The position numbers and the translations under genes are program-made. The notes under the pieces were generated by a model that saw only the letters and a list, made by a program, of their open reading frames with translations, had not been told where the DNA came from and made no database searches. 64,000 bases of DNA from an uncultured Campylobacterota bacterium. Its GTDB lineage: Bacteria; Campylobacterota; Campylobacteria; Campylobacterales; Sulfurovaceae. How positions within the stretch are numbered: position 1 is the first letter of the stretch; each line of letters begins with the position of its first letter. Where the stretch lies: the NCBI GenBank assembly GCA_937141405.1, contig CAKZQQ010000005.1:186001-250000 (forward strand). Reading direction: 5' to 3'. This document shows, piece after piece, positions 35,515 to 44,364 of this stretch.

Positions 35515-35835
35515 TTATTCGCTCTTCTCTTCTTTTAGCTTTTCAGCATATTCGAAAATTTCTTCTGCTGTTTTTCCGTTAAGTTCAGCATTGACTTCTA
35601 GCATAGCTTTTTCTGCATCTTCGGGGTTATCTAAATTGGAGAGCGCTTTGCTCATATAGATTGAAAGAATGGTCATTTGAAATCGTTCTTGATCTTCCGG
35701 AGAGAGTTCTGCCATAACCTTTTTTGAAGATTCATTCATAGCCTCTTTAGAGGTTGTGTCAAGTTTAGCTTTACCGCAAGCGGTGAGTGTTATTGCTATA
35801 AGAGCAATTGAGAACAGTTTTAGAAAGGTTTTCAT
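35515..35835 (-). CDS. DUF6694-type small lipoprotein
   Basis: 106-residue lipoprotein: signal peptide FLKLFSIALIAITLTAC with the lipobox Cys at 20, then KLDTTSKEAMNESSKKVMAE and a helical region with KTAEEIFEYAEKLKEEK, matching a family of small acidic helical lipoproteins (DUF6694) by eye. Function unknown, presumed periplasmic face of a membrane. Convergent with queC, 48 bases away. Confidence 0.75.
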   Translation of the reverse strand: MKTFLKLFSIALIAITLTACGKAKLDTTSKEAMNESSKKVMAELSPEDQERFQMTILSIYMSKALSNLDNPEDAEKAMLEVNAELNGKTAEEIFEYAEKLKEEKSE

Positions 35836-35879
35836 TGGGGATCCTTAGAATATTAATTATGGTTGATATTTTATAGTTA

Positions 35880-36068
35880 TTAACTTAATATAAGAGTTTG
35901 ATACTTTTTTCTATAGTTAGTTGTGATAGAGGCTACCCTCTCTTTAGAGGCGACATAGGGATAATCTGTGAGCTCTTTAAGGATAAATTGATCTTGTGAT
36001 GCATCTGCTAGGCTACAAAAAAACATCATTACGGTTACAACTAAAAGATTACTTTTTGTCATTGACAT
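35880..36068 (-). CDS. Small exported protein coupled to the exonuclease gene
   Basis: 62-residue protein with a signal-like N-terminus (KSNLLVVTVMMFFCSLADA) and a short mature part (SQDQFILKELTDYP then YVASKERVASITTNYRKKY). Its ATG at 36068 overlaps the stop of the upstream exonuclease gene (TAATG), a sign of translational coupling. An alternative ATG lies two codons on. Unknown function, no motif. Confidence 0.5.
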   Translation of the reverse strand: MSMTKSNLLVVTVMMFFCSLADASQDQFILKELTDYPYVASKERVASITTNYRKKYQTLILS

Positions 36069-36805
36069 TAGTTTATATAAAGCTTGAGTGTATATTGCAT
36101 ATCTTCATCAAGCTCCAAGCTTTTTAGCATCCAAGCAAGATAGCCTCCATCTTCTCTGGCAACCTCTTCAATGAGTCTATCTTTATATTTCCCAAATTTA
36201 AAATTCTTTAAAAGAACAGGTGTGTTTGTAAGCTCTGTGAGTTTGTTCATAGGGTTTTCATTTGGATATTGTTCCATGACCTTCTCTTTAAGCTTTGTTA
36301 GAAGAAGCTTCATCACTAAAACATCACCGATAGCATCATGTGCCTTTATGGTAATGTTGAGTTTTTGTGCCTCTTCTTTCTCCTCTTTGTAAAGCCCTAG
36401 CGAGTATCTTAGGTGCTGCAATGCATGTGATCGCGCATCAGGCAGAAGATGTTTCGCACATCTTAGTGTATCTACGAGCGTGTAGTTGTTTTCAAACCCC
36501 TCTTTTTCAAGCATGGATAGATCAAAGCTGATATTGTGGGCTATGAGGAAGTTTGAAACATCATTATTTTCTAGAAGCATGCTGTAAAAATCACTTTTTT
36601 CAAAAGGTGGTTTATCTTTGATATCTTCGGGCGTTATATGGTGCACAGCCATCGCTTCGAAGCTTATCTCTTTTTGGGTGGAGCAAAGTTCATCATAAAC
36701 TATAGGCGTATTGCTATTTTCTAAGAGTATCCCGCCTACCTGGATAATCCTATCTTCTGTGCCATTTCCTGTTGTTTCCGTATCAAAAAGTAAAAATTTT
36801 TTCAT
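36068..36805 (-). CDS. 3'-5' exonuclease, DnaQ/DEDD family
   Basis: 245-residue exonuclease. The three DEDD motifs are visible: FDTETTG (Exo I, D8/E10), HNISFDLSMLEKE (Exo II) and HDAIGDVLVM (Exo III, H/D). It resembles the exodeoxyribonuclease X-like proteins, with an extra C-terminal domain of about 70 residues (VLLKNFKFGKYKDRLIEEVA, then GGYLAWMLKSLE) seen in some ExoX-like enzymes. The start is the ATG at 36805, AGGAGC six bases upstream; the frame continues 10 codons further. A DNA-repair or proofreading role is likely; substrate unknown. Confidence 0.85.
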   Translation of the reverse strand: MKKFLLFDTETTGNGTEDRIIQVGGILLENSNTPIVYDELCSTQKEISFEAMAVHHITPEDIKDKPPFEKSDFYSMLLENNDVSNFLIAHNISFDLSMLEKEGFENNYTLVDTLRCAKHLLPDARSHALQHLRYSLGLYKEEKEEAQKLNITIKAHDAIGDVLVMKLLLTKLKEKVMEQYPNENPMNKLTELTNTPVLLKNFKFGKYKDRLIEEVAREDGGYLAWMLKSLELDEDMQYTLKLYIN

Positions 36806-36930
36806 AGTTGCTCCTGTTGTAAAAAATGGTATCAAAAATAGGGTAAGGGCGAGCTAATTATTTTATTTTATATACTATATTTTTCGATATAATAAATCTT
36901 TATTGCCCCTTGTGGGCAGAGGGGGTTTGT

Positions 36931-37392
36931 ATGAATTTTGATTCGGTATTGCTTGAACATATGATGGAACCGAAGAACTATGGAGAGCTCGAATCTCACA
37001 ATAGTGAGGGGATAGGGAAAAATCCTGAAAATGGCGAGAAGGTTATTGTCTTTCTTGATGTAAAAGGAAGCGATCCTACGATAGAAGATATCTCTTTTCA
37101 GGCGATTGGTTGTATGACTACCGTAACTGCGGGGTCAATCATCACTAGTGAAGCCAAGGGACTCACTTTTTCAAGAGCACAAGATCTTATCGCTGCCACA
37201 CTTGGTATTCTTGATGATGTGCCCCCTGAAGAGGCAGCTTGCTCAGAGATGGTAGTGCTTGCATTGAAAGCGGCAATGGATACCTATATGGAGAGGAGAA
37301 AGGATTTCGAATTTCCTGTTATAAGCTACAAGATAGAAAATAGTTGCTATCCGCAAAACAATACACCTGTAGGGGATTTGAAAGATGACTAG
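36931..37392 (+). CDS. NifU/IscU-like iron-sulfur scaffold, variant lacking one cysteine
   Basis: 153-residue protein of the IscU/NifU N-terminal fold. Two of the three usual cluster cysteines are present: C61 in AIGCMTTVTAGS and C104 in EEAACSEMVVLALKA. The first, normally in a NP-x-CGD loop, is replaced: here it reads NPENGEK (residues 31-37), so the Cys and Asp are gone. A third cysteine near the C-terminus (C139, ENSCYPQ) could substitute. The start at 36931 has GAGGGGG upstream, and TATAAT lies at 36888-36893. It overlaps the ferritin-like gene by eight bases, which suggests a joint role in iron handling. Confidence 0.82.
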   Translation: MNFDSVLLEHMMEPKNYGELESHNSEGIGKNPENGEKVIVFLDVKGSDPTIEDISFQAIGCMTTVTAGSIITSEAKGLTFSRAQDLIAATLGILDDVPPEEAACSEMVVLALKAAMDTYMERRKDFEFPVISYKIENSCYPQNNTPVGDLKDD

Positions 37393-38221
37393 ATTGGCAG
37401 TAAGTACACATGAGGTTTGGCTTGAGCTTTTAATGGCAGGGTTTATGGCGAGCGGTAAAAGTAAGCAAATTCTTTTTGATTTTTCAGATATTGTTTTCAG
37501 GCATTTTACTTGGATGGAGCAGTATCTCATAGATGAGGGCATCGAATATGATTATAATCGCCAAAGTATTCCAATAAAGGTCGATAAGTTAAGTGTCATA
37601 CTTGCAGATATAGCTTTTCGGTTACGCCAGATAGACCTTCAGCTTATAGTTTGCGGCGATCAAGCGTTGTGTGAAAGGATAACAAGCGATATCGGGTATA
37701 TAACTTTTGTACTCAATAATATAGAAGATGAAACAGTCAGCGCTTTTGATCTCTCAAGAAAATTCGGTGATTGTGATTTGACTCAAGAAGCGACGGATGC
37801 TTTGACGCTTTTTCTCTTTGAGGAGAGCTACAAAGAGTATGAACTCATCATGATTTACAATTATCTTAAAGCCCATACACAAGATCACTACCTTATCAGA
37901 GTTTTTCAAATACTTATCGATGAGAGCTTTTTTCATCTGAAGAGTTTTGGTCAAATGATGGCAGATATGGGGATACTTGGAGTACCAAGAGTTATCTATA
38001 AAGAGCTTTATAAGATCACGGATGTTACTCAGTTTTTAAAAGATGGCATCAATGAGGAGATATTGGCAAAAGAGGAGTGCAAAAAACTCTCAGAAGCTGT
38101 TGGTAATGAGAGCGTAGAGTTGAGTCGCTTCTTTGATTGTATCAATATGCAAGAGGATTATCATATAGAGTTGATGAAAAGAGCACTAGAGCACTATGAG
38201 AGCATAAATAATGATAAATAG
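37385..38221 (+). CDS. Ferritin-like iron-binding protein
   Basis: 278-residue helical protein with features of two ferritin-like bundles. In the first, HFTWMEQYLIDEG and EYDYNR; in the second, EESYKEYELIMIY (E146-E153), IDESFFHLKSFG (E180, H184) and INMQEDYHIELM (E257, H260), giving a plausible E/ExxH diiron set. I infer a diiron or iron-storage/oxidation role. It overlaps the scaffold gene by eight bases and the psd gene by 11, so it is translated within one unit. No close named family comes to mind. Confidence 0.65.
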   Translation: MTRLAVSTHEVWLELLMAGFMASGKSKQILFDFSDIVFRHFTWMEQYLIDEGIEYDYNRQSIPIKVDKLSVILADIAFRLRQIDLQLIVCGDQALCERITSDIGYITFVLNNIEDETVSAFDLSRKFGDCDLTQEATDALTLFLFEESYKEYELIMIYNYLKAHTQDHYLIRVFQILIDESFFHLKSFGQMMADMGILGVPRVIYKELYKITDVTQFLKDGINEEILAKEECKKLSEAVGNESVELSRFFDCINMQEDYHIELMKRALEHYESINNDK

Positions 38222-39029
38222 CTATATCACAGGAGTTGTATCGAGGCTTTTCGGTCGTTTTGCTTCGCATGAATTTTTTCCGTTTTGTCAATGTGTTATC
38301 AACAAAAGCTATGTGAGGCTCATGAAGCTTGATATGAGTGAGTTTGATGAGACATGTAATTATAAAAGTCTCAATGCACTCTTTACAAGGGCTTTTAAGA
38401 CACCAAGAGCATTCTCTGATGATGCGAGTGATATCATCGCTCCTGTTGATTCTTTAGTAACATATTATGGAGAGATAAAGAGCTCTAAAAGTTTTCAAAT
38501 CAAAGGCTCCTCTTATGATGTAGCCGATCTTTTAGGTGAGCGATACAAAGACAGGGTACAAAAGCTTGAACTGGGAGATTTTGCAAATTTCTATCTCTCA
38601 CCCAAAGATTATCATAGATATCATGTTCCGTGTGATCTTAAAATCACAAGCCTTACGCACATCCCCGGAAGTTTTTTTCCTGTGAACCTACCGTTTTTAA
38701 AGCGCAAGAAAAATCTTTTTATCGAAAACGAGAGGGTAGTGATAGAGTCTTACACCTCCACGGGCAAACTTGTCTTTATCGTTCTTGTCGCAGCACTCAA
38801 TGTCGGTAAGATGAAAATAGCTTTTGATGAGCGAGTCCAGACAAACTCAAAAGTAGATCAGCCAAGCTATTATGAGTATGATGCCGTGACATTAAAAAAG
38901 GGTGATCTCTTGGGTTGGTTTGAGATGGGCTCAACACTCTTGATTCTTTCAGAAAAAGAGGCACTTACTTTTGATATGGATATCATGAAACATGTAAAAT
39001 TTGGCGAGAATATAGGCAGATTGAAGTAG
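38211..39029 (+). CDS. psd: Phosphatidylserine decarboxylase proenzyme
   Basis: Makes phosphatidylethanolamine in the inner membrane. 272 residues. The self-cleavage motif is GST in GWFEMGSTLLIL (Ser241 becomes the pyruvoyl group), with the supporting IIAPVDSLVTYYG Asp and YHRYHVPCDL His of the autocatalytic triad. It overlaps the ferritin-like gene by 11 bases and is followed directly by a HAD phosphatase gene. The length is at the short end of the family, as in other Campylobacterota. Confidence 0.95.
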   Translation: MINSYITGVVSRLFGRFASHEFFPFCQCVINKSYVRLMKLDMSEFDETCNYKSLNALFTRAFKTPRAFSDDASDIIAPVDSLVTYYGEIKSSKSFQIKGSSYDVADLLGERYKDRVQKLELGDFANFYLSPKDYHRYHVPCDLKITSLTHIPGSFFPVNLPFLKRKKNLFIENERVVIESYTSTGKLVFIVLVAALNVGKMKIAFDERVQTNSKVDQPSYYEYDAVTLKKGDLLGWFEMGSTLLILSEKEALTFDMDIMKHVKFGENIGRLK

Positions 39030-39659
39030 ATGCATTCAAAGAGTCTTGTTATATTTGATATGGACGGTACACTTGTTGATAGTTCCGGCGTGATCGCCGG
39101 TGCTATTAACTATGTTCGTAAAAATCTGATGCTTCCACCCATGGATAAAAAGAAGATTGTCTCAAAAATTAATGACAACGCAATCAATCCACTCGAATAT
39201 TTTTATAATCTCAAGAAGTTTGATCCGATGTGCGAGAAGTGGTTTTCTGAATTTTATACAAAAAACCACGATATGCATCTAGAGATATATGCCGGAATCA
39301 AAGAGATCTTGGAATTTTTACACTCAAAAGATATCAAATTGGCTGTTGCGACCAATGCCTATAGGCAATCAACACTTGAATCGCTTAAGCACTTAGGCAT
39401 ATATAGCTATTTTGATACGATTGCTTGCTATGATGATGTCGGTGAGGGCAAGCCTTCACCAAAAATGCTTGAGTTGATACTAGATACTTTACAGATGGAT
39501 GTATCACAAACACTCTTTATCGGTGATGGGGAGCGAGATGCAATGGCAGCACAAAAAGCAAAGATGGATTATATCATGGTAGAGTGGGGGTTTAGCTCGC
39601 ATGAGGGCTCTATAGGCTCTACAGAAGAGCTACTAGAGAAGCTTACGTCTATTTTGTAG
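39030..39659 (+). CDS. HAD-family phosphatase, Gph-type
   Basis: 209-residue haloacid-dehalogenase hydrolase: motif I VIFDMDGTLVDSSG, motif II VATNAYR, motif III lysine in GEGKPSPKML and motif IV FIGDGERDAMAAQKA. This is the phosphoglycolate phosphatase/MupP type. It starts at the base after the psd stop. Phosphoglycolate or MurNAc-6-phosphate are possible substrates; the second would fill a missing step between AnmK and AmgK. Which is true cannot be told from sequence. It overlaps the convergent DUF302 gene by 11 bases. Confidence 0.88.
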   Translation: MHSKSLVIFDMDGTLVDSSGVIAGAINYVRKNLMLPPMDKKKIVSKINDNAINPLEYFYNLKKFDPMCEKWFSEFYTKNHDMHLEIYAGIKEILEFLHSKDIKLAVATNAYRQSTLESLKHLGIYSYFDTIACYDDVGEGKPSPKMLELILDTLQMDVSQTLFIGDGERDAMAAQKAKMDYIMVEWGFSSHEGSIGSTEELLEKLTSIL

Positions 39660-40104
39660 TATTATCGGCGATATTTTTCATACTTATAACAGCTTGGTCG
39701 AGTATCTTAAGGCAGTCACTATCTTTGATATTGTGCTTTAAGGACCAATATTCCGGGTTGGTATACTCTAAATGAACATCACCTTCATAACCTCGCCAAA
39801 TGACAACTCTTAGCGGTAAATCAAGTGCAAAAGAGGGGTTGCACTCTATAAGTTTCGTAGCTGCTTTTTGATTATCAAAGAGAAAAACACTATTTTCTCT
39901 AAGGCGCATACCATTCTCTTCGGCGATTTTTTTTCTATCGATCTCACCTAAAAATTCAAGTCCCTCTTGCTTGATACTCTCTTTGAGCTTATTCACGGTT
40001 GTTGCATAGTCGGATTTGCTCTCATGTTCTTCTAAAAAGGCACCTTTTTCGTTGCCGCATCCCCAAAACAGAAGCATTGCTATCGTGAGTATAATCTTTT
40101 TCAT
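39649..40104 (-). CDS. DUF302-domain lipoprotein
   Basis: 151-residue lipoprotein: signal peptide KKIILTIAMLLFWGC with the lipobox Cys at about 15, followed by a DUF302 domain (TTVNKLKESIKQEGLEFLGE, FDNQKAATKLIECNPSFALD, LPLRVVIWRGYEG). DUF302 is a small alpha/beta fold of unknown role. I start at the ATG at 40104, where AGGG is properly spaced; the frame extends far upstream into ychF without homology. Just downstream of ychF on the same strand (10 bases). Confidence 0.82.
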   Translation of the reverse strand: MKKIILTIAMLLFWGCGNEKGAFLEEHESKSDYATTVNKLKESIKQEGLEFLGEIDRKKIAEENGMRLRENSVFLFDNQKAATKLIECNPSFALDLPLRVVIWRGYEGDVHLEYTNPEYWSLKHNIKDSDCLKILDQAVISMKNIADNTTK

Positions 40105-40114
40105 CATTTCCCTT

Positions 40115-41218
40115 TTAAACATTGAATCTAAAATGCATAATATCACCGTCTTGGACGATATACTCTTTACCCTCAAGTCGCATTTTTCCGGCATCCTTGC
40201 AGGCTTGTTCGCCTTTATGGTGGACAAAATCCTCATAAGATATCACCTCAGCGCGTATAAAACCTTTTTCAAAATCATTATGAATCACTGCAGCCGCTTT
40301 CGGTGCTGTTGTATTTTGTTTGATGGTCCAAGCTCTTACTTCTTTCACACCTGCTGTAAAATAGCTCATGAGACCTAGTTTGCTAAACCCTTTTTTGATA
40401 ATCTGGTCAAGCCCTGATTCTGCAACACCCAAAGAGGAGAGCATCTCTGTTTTTTCTTCCTCTTCAAAGTCCACCATATCCTCTTCTATTTTAGAGCAGA
40501 GTTTTATCACCTCTCTGTTGAGCCCTTGCGCGTAGTTGTTGAGTGCTGTTATGAAATCATTATCTTCACTGAGTCCTGCTTCATCAACATTAGCACCGTA
40601 GATGATCTCTTTGTTTGTCAAAAATCTTAAATCTTTGTTGAGTCTATAAAATGCTTCATCCTCTTTTTTATCAAAACTTGAGACAGGATCACCTTTGTCG
40701 ATATGCTCCATAAGTTCATTTGCGATTTCAAGCTCCGCTTTTGCATCTTTGTCGTTTCCCTTTGCTTTTCTTTGGAGTGCATCAATTCTCTTTTGAAGTG
40801 TATCGATATCACTGAGTAGCAACTCTTGCTCTATGATCTCTACATCTCTAAGCGGGTCTATGGAGCCTTCGGTATGGGTGATATTTTCATCTACGAAACA
40901 TCGTACGATATGTAAGATAACCTCTGTCTCTTTGATATTTGAGAGAAATTTATTGCCAAGCCCTTCGCCTTTGCTTGCTCCCTTTACAAGTCCTGCTATA
41001 TCGACAAAATCGATGGTTGAGTATTGGATTCTTTCAGGATTTACAATCTTTGCTAACTCATCTAGTCTAGCATCAGGAACGGCGACGACAGCTTTGTTTG
41101 GCTCTATGGTACAAAAAGGATAGTTTGCACTTTGTGCATTTTGTGCTTTTGTGAGTGCATTGAATGTTGTAGATTTTCCAACATTAGGCAGACCGACTAG
41201 ACCGATTCCGAGTCCCAT
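40115..41218 (-). CDS. ychF: Redox-sensing/ribosome-binding ATPase YchF
   Basis: 367-residue P-loop protein of the Obg-like class that prefers ATP over GTP. G1 motif GLPNVGKSTTFNAL, switch region YSTIDFVDIAGLVKGASKG, the NVDE variant of NKxD, and a C-terminal TGS domain (TAGVKEVRAWTIKQ, IRAEVISYEDFVHHKG). A universal housekeeping gene. It is divergent from the Kef-type antiporter gene and followed by the DUF302 lipoprotein. Confidence 0.97.
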   Translation of the reverse strand: MGLGIGLVGLPNVGKSTTFNALTKAQNAQSANYPFCTIEPNKAVVAVPDARLDELAKIVNPERIQYSTIDFVDIAGLVKGASKGEGLGNKFLSNIKETEVILHIVRCFVDENITHTEGSIDPLRDVEIIEQELLLSDIDTLQKRIDALQRKAKGNDKDAKAELEIANELMEHIDKGDPVSSFDKKEDEAFYRLNKDLRFLTNKEIIYGANVDEAGLSEDNDFITALNNYAQGLNREVIKLCSKIEEDMVDFEEEEKTEMLSSLGVAESGLDQIIKKGFSKLGLMSYFTAGVKEVRAWTIKQNTTAPKAAAVIHNDFEKGFIRAEVISYEDFVHHKGEQACKDAGKMRLEGKEYIVQDGDIMHFRFNV

Positions 41219-41306
41219 AGAGATATCCTTTTTTGCTTGTTTTGTTGTTGAATTTTAGCTAAAATCGCATGAAAGCTTCATTATGTCTCATACCAAGGAA
41301 TCACAT

Positions 41307-42926
41307 ATGGACAATGTCCTCTTTATGATCATAACAACGATAGCGATAGCGACTCTGCTTAATATTTTTTTGAAAAAGATAGAGATGCCAACCATCATAG
41401 GCTACATCATCTCCGGCATTGTCATAACCTCCCTTTTTCATTTAAGTGAAACATCAACGCAATCGCTCAAGCATGTTGCCGAGTTTGGGATAGTTTTTTT
41501 GATGTTTACAATCGGCTTAGAGTTCTCCTTTAGCCATCTTAAAAATATGAAAAAAGAGGTTTTTTTGTTCGGTGCACTTGAAGTTCTAGGTGCGGGATTT
41601 GTCTTTAGTGCTATCGCTCGTTATGCTTTTGAGCTGAATGCCAAAACCGCTATCGCTATTGGTTTCGCACTTGCACTCTCCTCAACGGCTATTGTGCTTA
41701 AAATTCTCAATGAAAATAAAGAGATACACTCAGGCTACGGGAGGATAACCCTTGGGATACTCCTTTTCCAAGATTTAGCAGTTATCCCAATCTTATTGCT
41801 CATATCTATCATCACATCAAGTGATGTTTCGCTCAGTGATCTTTTTGTGCAGCTGCTTATCGGCGGTGTTGTCGTTTTTGTTGTCTTTTTTATCGTTGCT
41901 AGATATATGATAGAGAGGTTTTTTGAGTTGATACTCTCAACAAATTCCGAAGAGATATTTCTCATTGGAGTCTTTTTGATAGTCATAGGATTTTCTTTTT
42001 TTGTTGAGTGGATTGGTTTTACCTATTCACTTGGTGCATTTCTAGCAGGTATGGTTTTAGCCGATACGAGGTATCGATACCGAGTCGAGGCTGACTTGGC
42101 ACCTTTTAGAGATATCTTATTGGGTGTCTTTTTCGTTACGATTGGAATGCAGATAGATTGGCACTCTTTTCTTACTTATGGACATATCATTTTAGGACTT
42201 TTAGTCGGGATTATCTTGATTAAGTCATTGATTATATATCTCTCTATACGATTTTTCATCCAGCGAAGAACGGCAATCAAGGCAACACTAGCACTTTTTC
42301 AGGTGGGTGAATTTGCACTTGTCGTGCTCTCACTTGCATTTAATAAGGGGCTCATAGAGGATTGGGTGAGTCAAGTTTTGGTTATCACGGTCGTGCTCTC
42401 TATGATTATGACCCCATTTATACTAAAAAATATCAAAAGGATAGCCGACTATGCAACATCGCTGCCGCAGAACCCAACAGAAGAGTATAGTTTCATCGGT
42501 GAGCATTTCAAGCACCATGTGATTATCTGCGGTTATGGACCGGTAGGCCAGATGGTAGCAAAAAGTTTAAAAAAGAAAAATATCCTTTATGTCATACTCG
42601 AACATGATGCCAAGCTCGTTCAAAATGCGATCAATGAAGGAGAGAGTGCTGTCTTTTTAGCCAATGCATCTCAAAAGAGTGTCTTGGAGTATTTCAATGT
42701 CAAAGAGTCGCTTGCCGTGATTGTTGCTATCGATAACGAGCGTCAAAGATGGCTTATTTGTGAAAATATAGCCTCTTTTGGTTCAAGCATTAACACAATC
42801 GTGAAAGTTAATAATAGGCAAGAAGAGGAGATTATCAAACAGTTGGGGGTCAAGCATATCATAAATGGCAGAATGGCGATTGCCGATATGCTTGCTCAAA
42901 AAGCGATTACTTGCTCTATCGAGTGA
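41307..42926 (+). CDS. Kef-type monovalent cation:proton antiporter with TrkA-N domain
   Basis: 539-residue CPA2-family exchanger. About 12-13 membrane helices in residues 1-385 (MPTIIGYIISGIVI, FTIGLEFSFSHLKN, LALSSTAIVLKIL, GVFFVTIGMQID), then a Rossmann TrkA-N domain beginning HVIICGYGPVGQMVAKSL with an ASQKSVLEYFNVKESLAVIV segment. K+ or Na+ efflux controlled by nucleotide or NAD(H) binding is expected. The start at 41307 has AAGGA seven bases upstream; the frame goes eight codons further. It overlaps the convergent pepA by 11 bases. Confidence 0.9.
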   Translation: MDNVLFMIITTIAIATLLNIFLKKIEMPTIIGYIISGIVITSLFHLSETSTQSLKHVAEFGIVFLMFTIGLEFSFSHLKNMKKEVFLFGALEVLGAGFVFSAIARYAFELNAKTAIAIGFALALSSTAIVLKILNENKEIHSGYGRITLGILLFQDLAVIPILLLISIITSSDVSLSDLFVQLLIGGVVVFVVFFIVARYMIERFFELILSTNSEEIFLIGVFLIVIGFSFFVEWIGFTYSLGAFLAGMVLADTRYRYRVEADLAPFRDILLGVFFVTIGMQIDWHSFLTYGHIILGLLVGIILIKSLIIYLSIRFFIQRRTAIKATLALFQVGEFALVVLSLAFNKGLIEDWVSQVLVITVVLSMIMTPFILKNIKRIADYATSLPQNPTEEYSFIGEHFKHHVIICGYGPVGQMVAKSLKKKNILYVILEHDAKLVQNAINEGESAVFLANASQKSVLEYFNVKESLAVIVAIDNERQRWLICENIASFGSSINTIVKVNNRQEEEIIKQLGVKHIINGRMAIADMLAQKAITCSIE

Positions 42927-44364
42927 GGTTTTTAAGCAGACTTACTATGAGCCTGACTCCCGCACCGCTTGCCCCATGAGGATTTTCAGCCCAAGCATGC
43001 TCTACAAATGCCGGGCCTGCTATATCTATATGGCACCATTTGTTTCTGTTTTTCTCTTCTATGAAGTTAGACAAGAAGAGCCCGGCCGTGATAGCACCGC
43101 CGTATCGTGAACTTGATATATTGCATATATCAGCTATTTCGCTTTTAAGAAGTTTTGCAAGATGCCTATTGGAAGGGAGCTCAGCACTCAATTCGCCGGA
43201 ATCTAAAGAGGCTTTTTCTAAAAGTTTTTTCGGTTTTTTCCCAAAACCTATGATACCTGATGTGTATTCTCCTAAAGCAACTACGCAAGCGCCTGTGAGT
43301 GTTGCAAGATCGAAGATATAGTCAGCTTTTACCTCTTGCTGTGCGTAAGTGAGCACATCAGCAAGCACCAATCTTCCCTCGGCATCGGTATTTTTGACCT
43401 CTATCGTTTTCCCGCTTTTGGATATAAGTACATCATCAGGTTTATAGGCGTCACCCCCTATCATATTTTCAACTGCACCCACAAACCCATGTACCTCTAA
43501 CGGCAAGTTGAGTTTTGATATGGCTTGCATGATCCCTATGATAGCGCTGCCACCTGCCTTATCTGACTTCATAGTGGTCATAAAATCTGATGGCTTTAAG
43601 CTCAGTCCACCGCTATCGTAGGTGAGTCCTTTACCGACCAAGATAACCTTTTTCTTTGCATTTTTAGGTTTGTGTGCTAGATGAATGACTCTAGGATCAT
43701 GTCTGCTTGCTCTAGCAACTGCGAGGAGGGCGCCCATCTTCTCTTTCTTGATCTCATTATGCTCTAAGATCTTACACTCTAATCCACATTTAAGAGCCAC
43801 ATCTTTTGCAATATCTGCTAAAATCTTAGGGTAGCAATCATCGGGTGGTGTATTGACGATATCTCTCGTTTTATTGACAGCTTCTGCGAGGATAGATGCT
43901 TCTTCTATCACCTTTTGAAGCTCTTTTTTTGCTACGGCATTTTTGCTATAGTCTTTTTGCGATACATAGATTTTTTTAATGGAACTTTTTTTATGTTTTG
44001 ATTTATAGACTATAAAATTATAACTTCCGAGTAGCAATCCCTCAAGAACTCCTTGCATCGGAGTCATATCTGCTTTTTTGCGAGTATAGGTTGCTAAGCT
44101 CAATGAACTATAATGCTCTTTTTTGAGCGCACTCCTAGCTGCAACTGCCGCGGCACTTCTGAGATCGCTATGATTTAACGACGATGCTCCAACATAGAGT
44201 CTGTCATTGCGGGGATCAAAAAATATCTCATCTTGTTCGCCTTTGAAACCAACTTTTTTGAGTAAAGCCTTGTCTCTATTGAAAGTGTGTTGTAAGTTTT
44301 TATTGATAACAAAAATGATCTCAAGAGAGTTTTTGATTTTTCTTTCGTTGATTTTTACTTCCAT
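42916..44364 (-). CDS. pepA: Leucyl aminopeptidase (M17)
   Basis: 482-residue cytosolic zinc/manganese aminopeptidase. Metal and catalytic residues: K245 and D250 in [16 protein letters not shown]268 in MKSDKAGG, and NTDAEGR (325-331). The family can also bind DNA in some bacteria. It is transcribed with trpB, whose end it overlaps by ten bases; the pairing with trpB has no obvious metabolic reason. Convergent with the Kef-type gene. Confidence 0.95.
   Translation of the reverse strand: MEVKINERKIKNSLEIIFVINKNLQHTFNRDKALLKKVGFKGEQDEIFFDPRNDRLYVGASSLNHSDLRSAAAVAARSALKKEHYSSLSLATYTRKKADMTPMQGVLEGLLLGSYNFIVYKSKHKKSSIKKIYVSQKDYSKNAVAKKELQKVIEEASILAEAVNKTRDIVNTPPDDCYPKILADIAKDVALKCGLECKILEHNEIKKEKMGALLAVARASRHDPRVIHLAHKPKNAKKKVILVGKGLTYDSGGLSLKPSDFMTTMKSDKAGGSAIIGIMQAISKLNLPLEVHGFVGAVENMIGGDAYKPDDVLISKSGKTIEVKNTDAEGRLVLADVLTYAQQEVKADYIFDLATLTGACVVALGEYTSGIIGFGKKPKKLLEKASLDSGELSAELPSNRHLAKLLKSEIADICNISSSRYGGAITAGLFLSNFIEEKNRNKWCHIDIAGPAFVEHAWAENPHGASGAGVRLIVSLLKNLTR

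Noticed and set aside
40107-40236. Extension of the DUF302 lipoprotein into ychF
   Set aside because: Overlaps the conserved C-terminus of ychF in another frame; the signal peptide starts at 40104.
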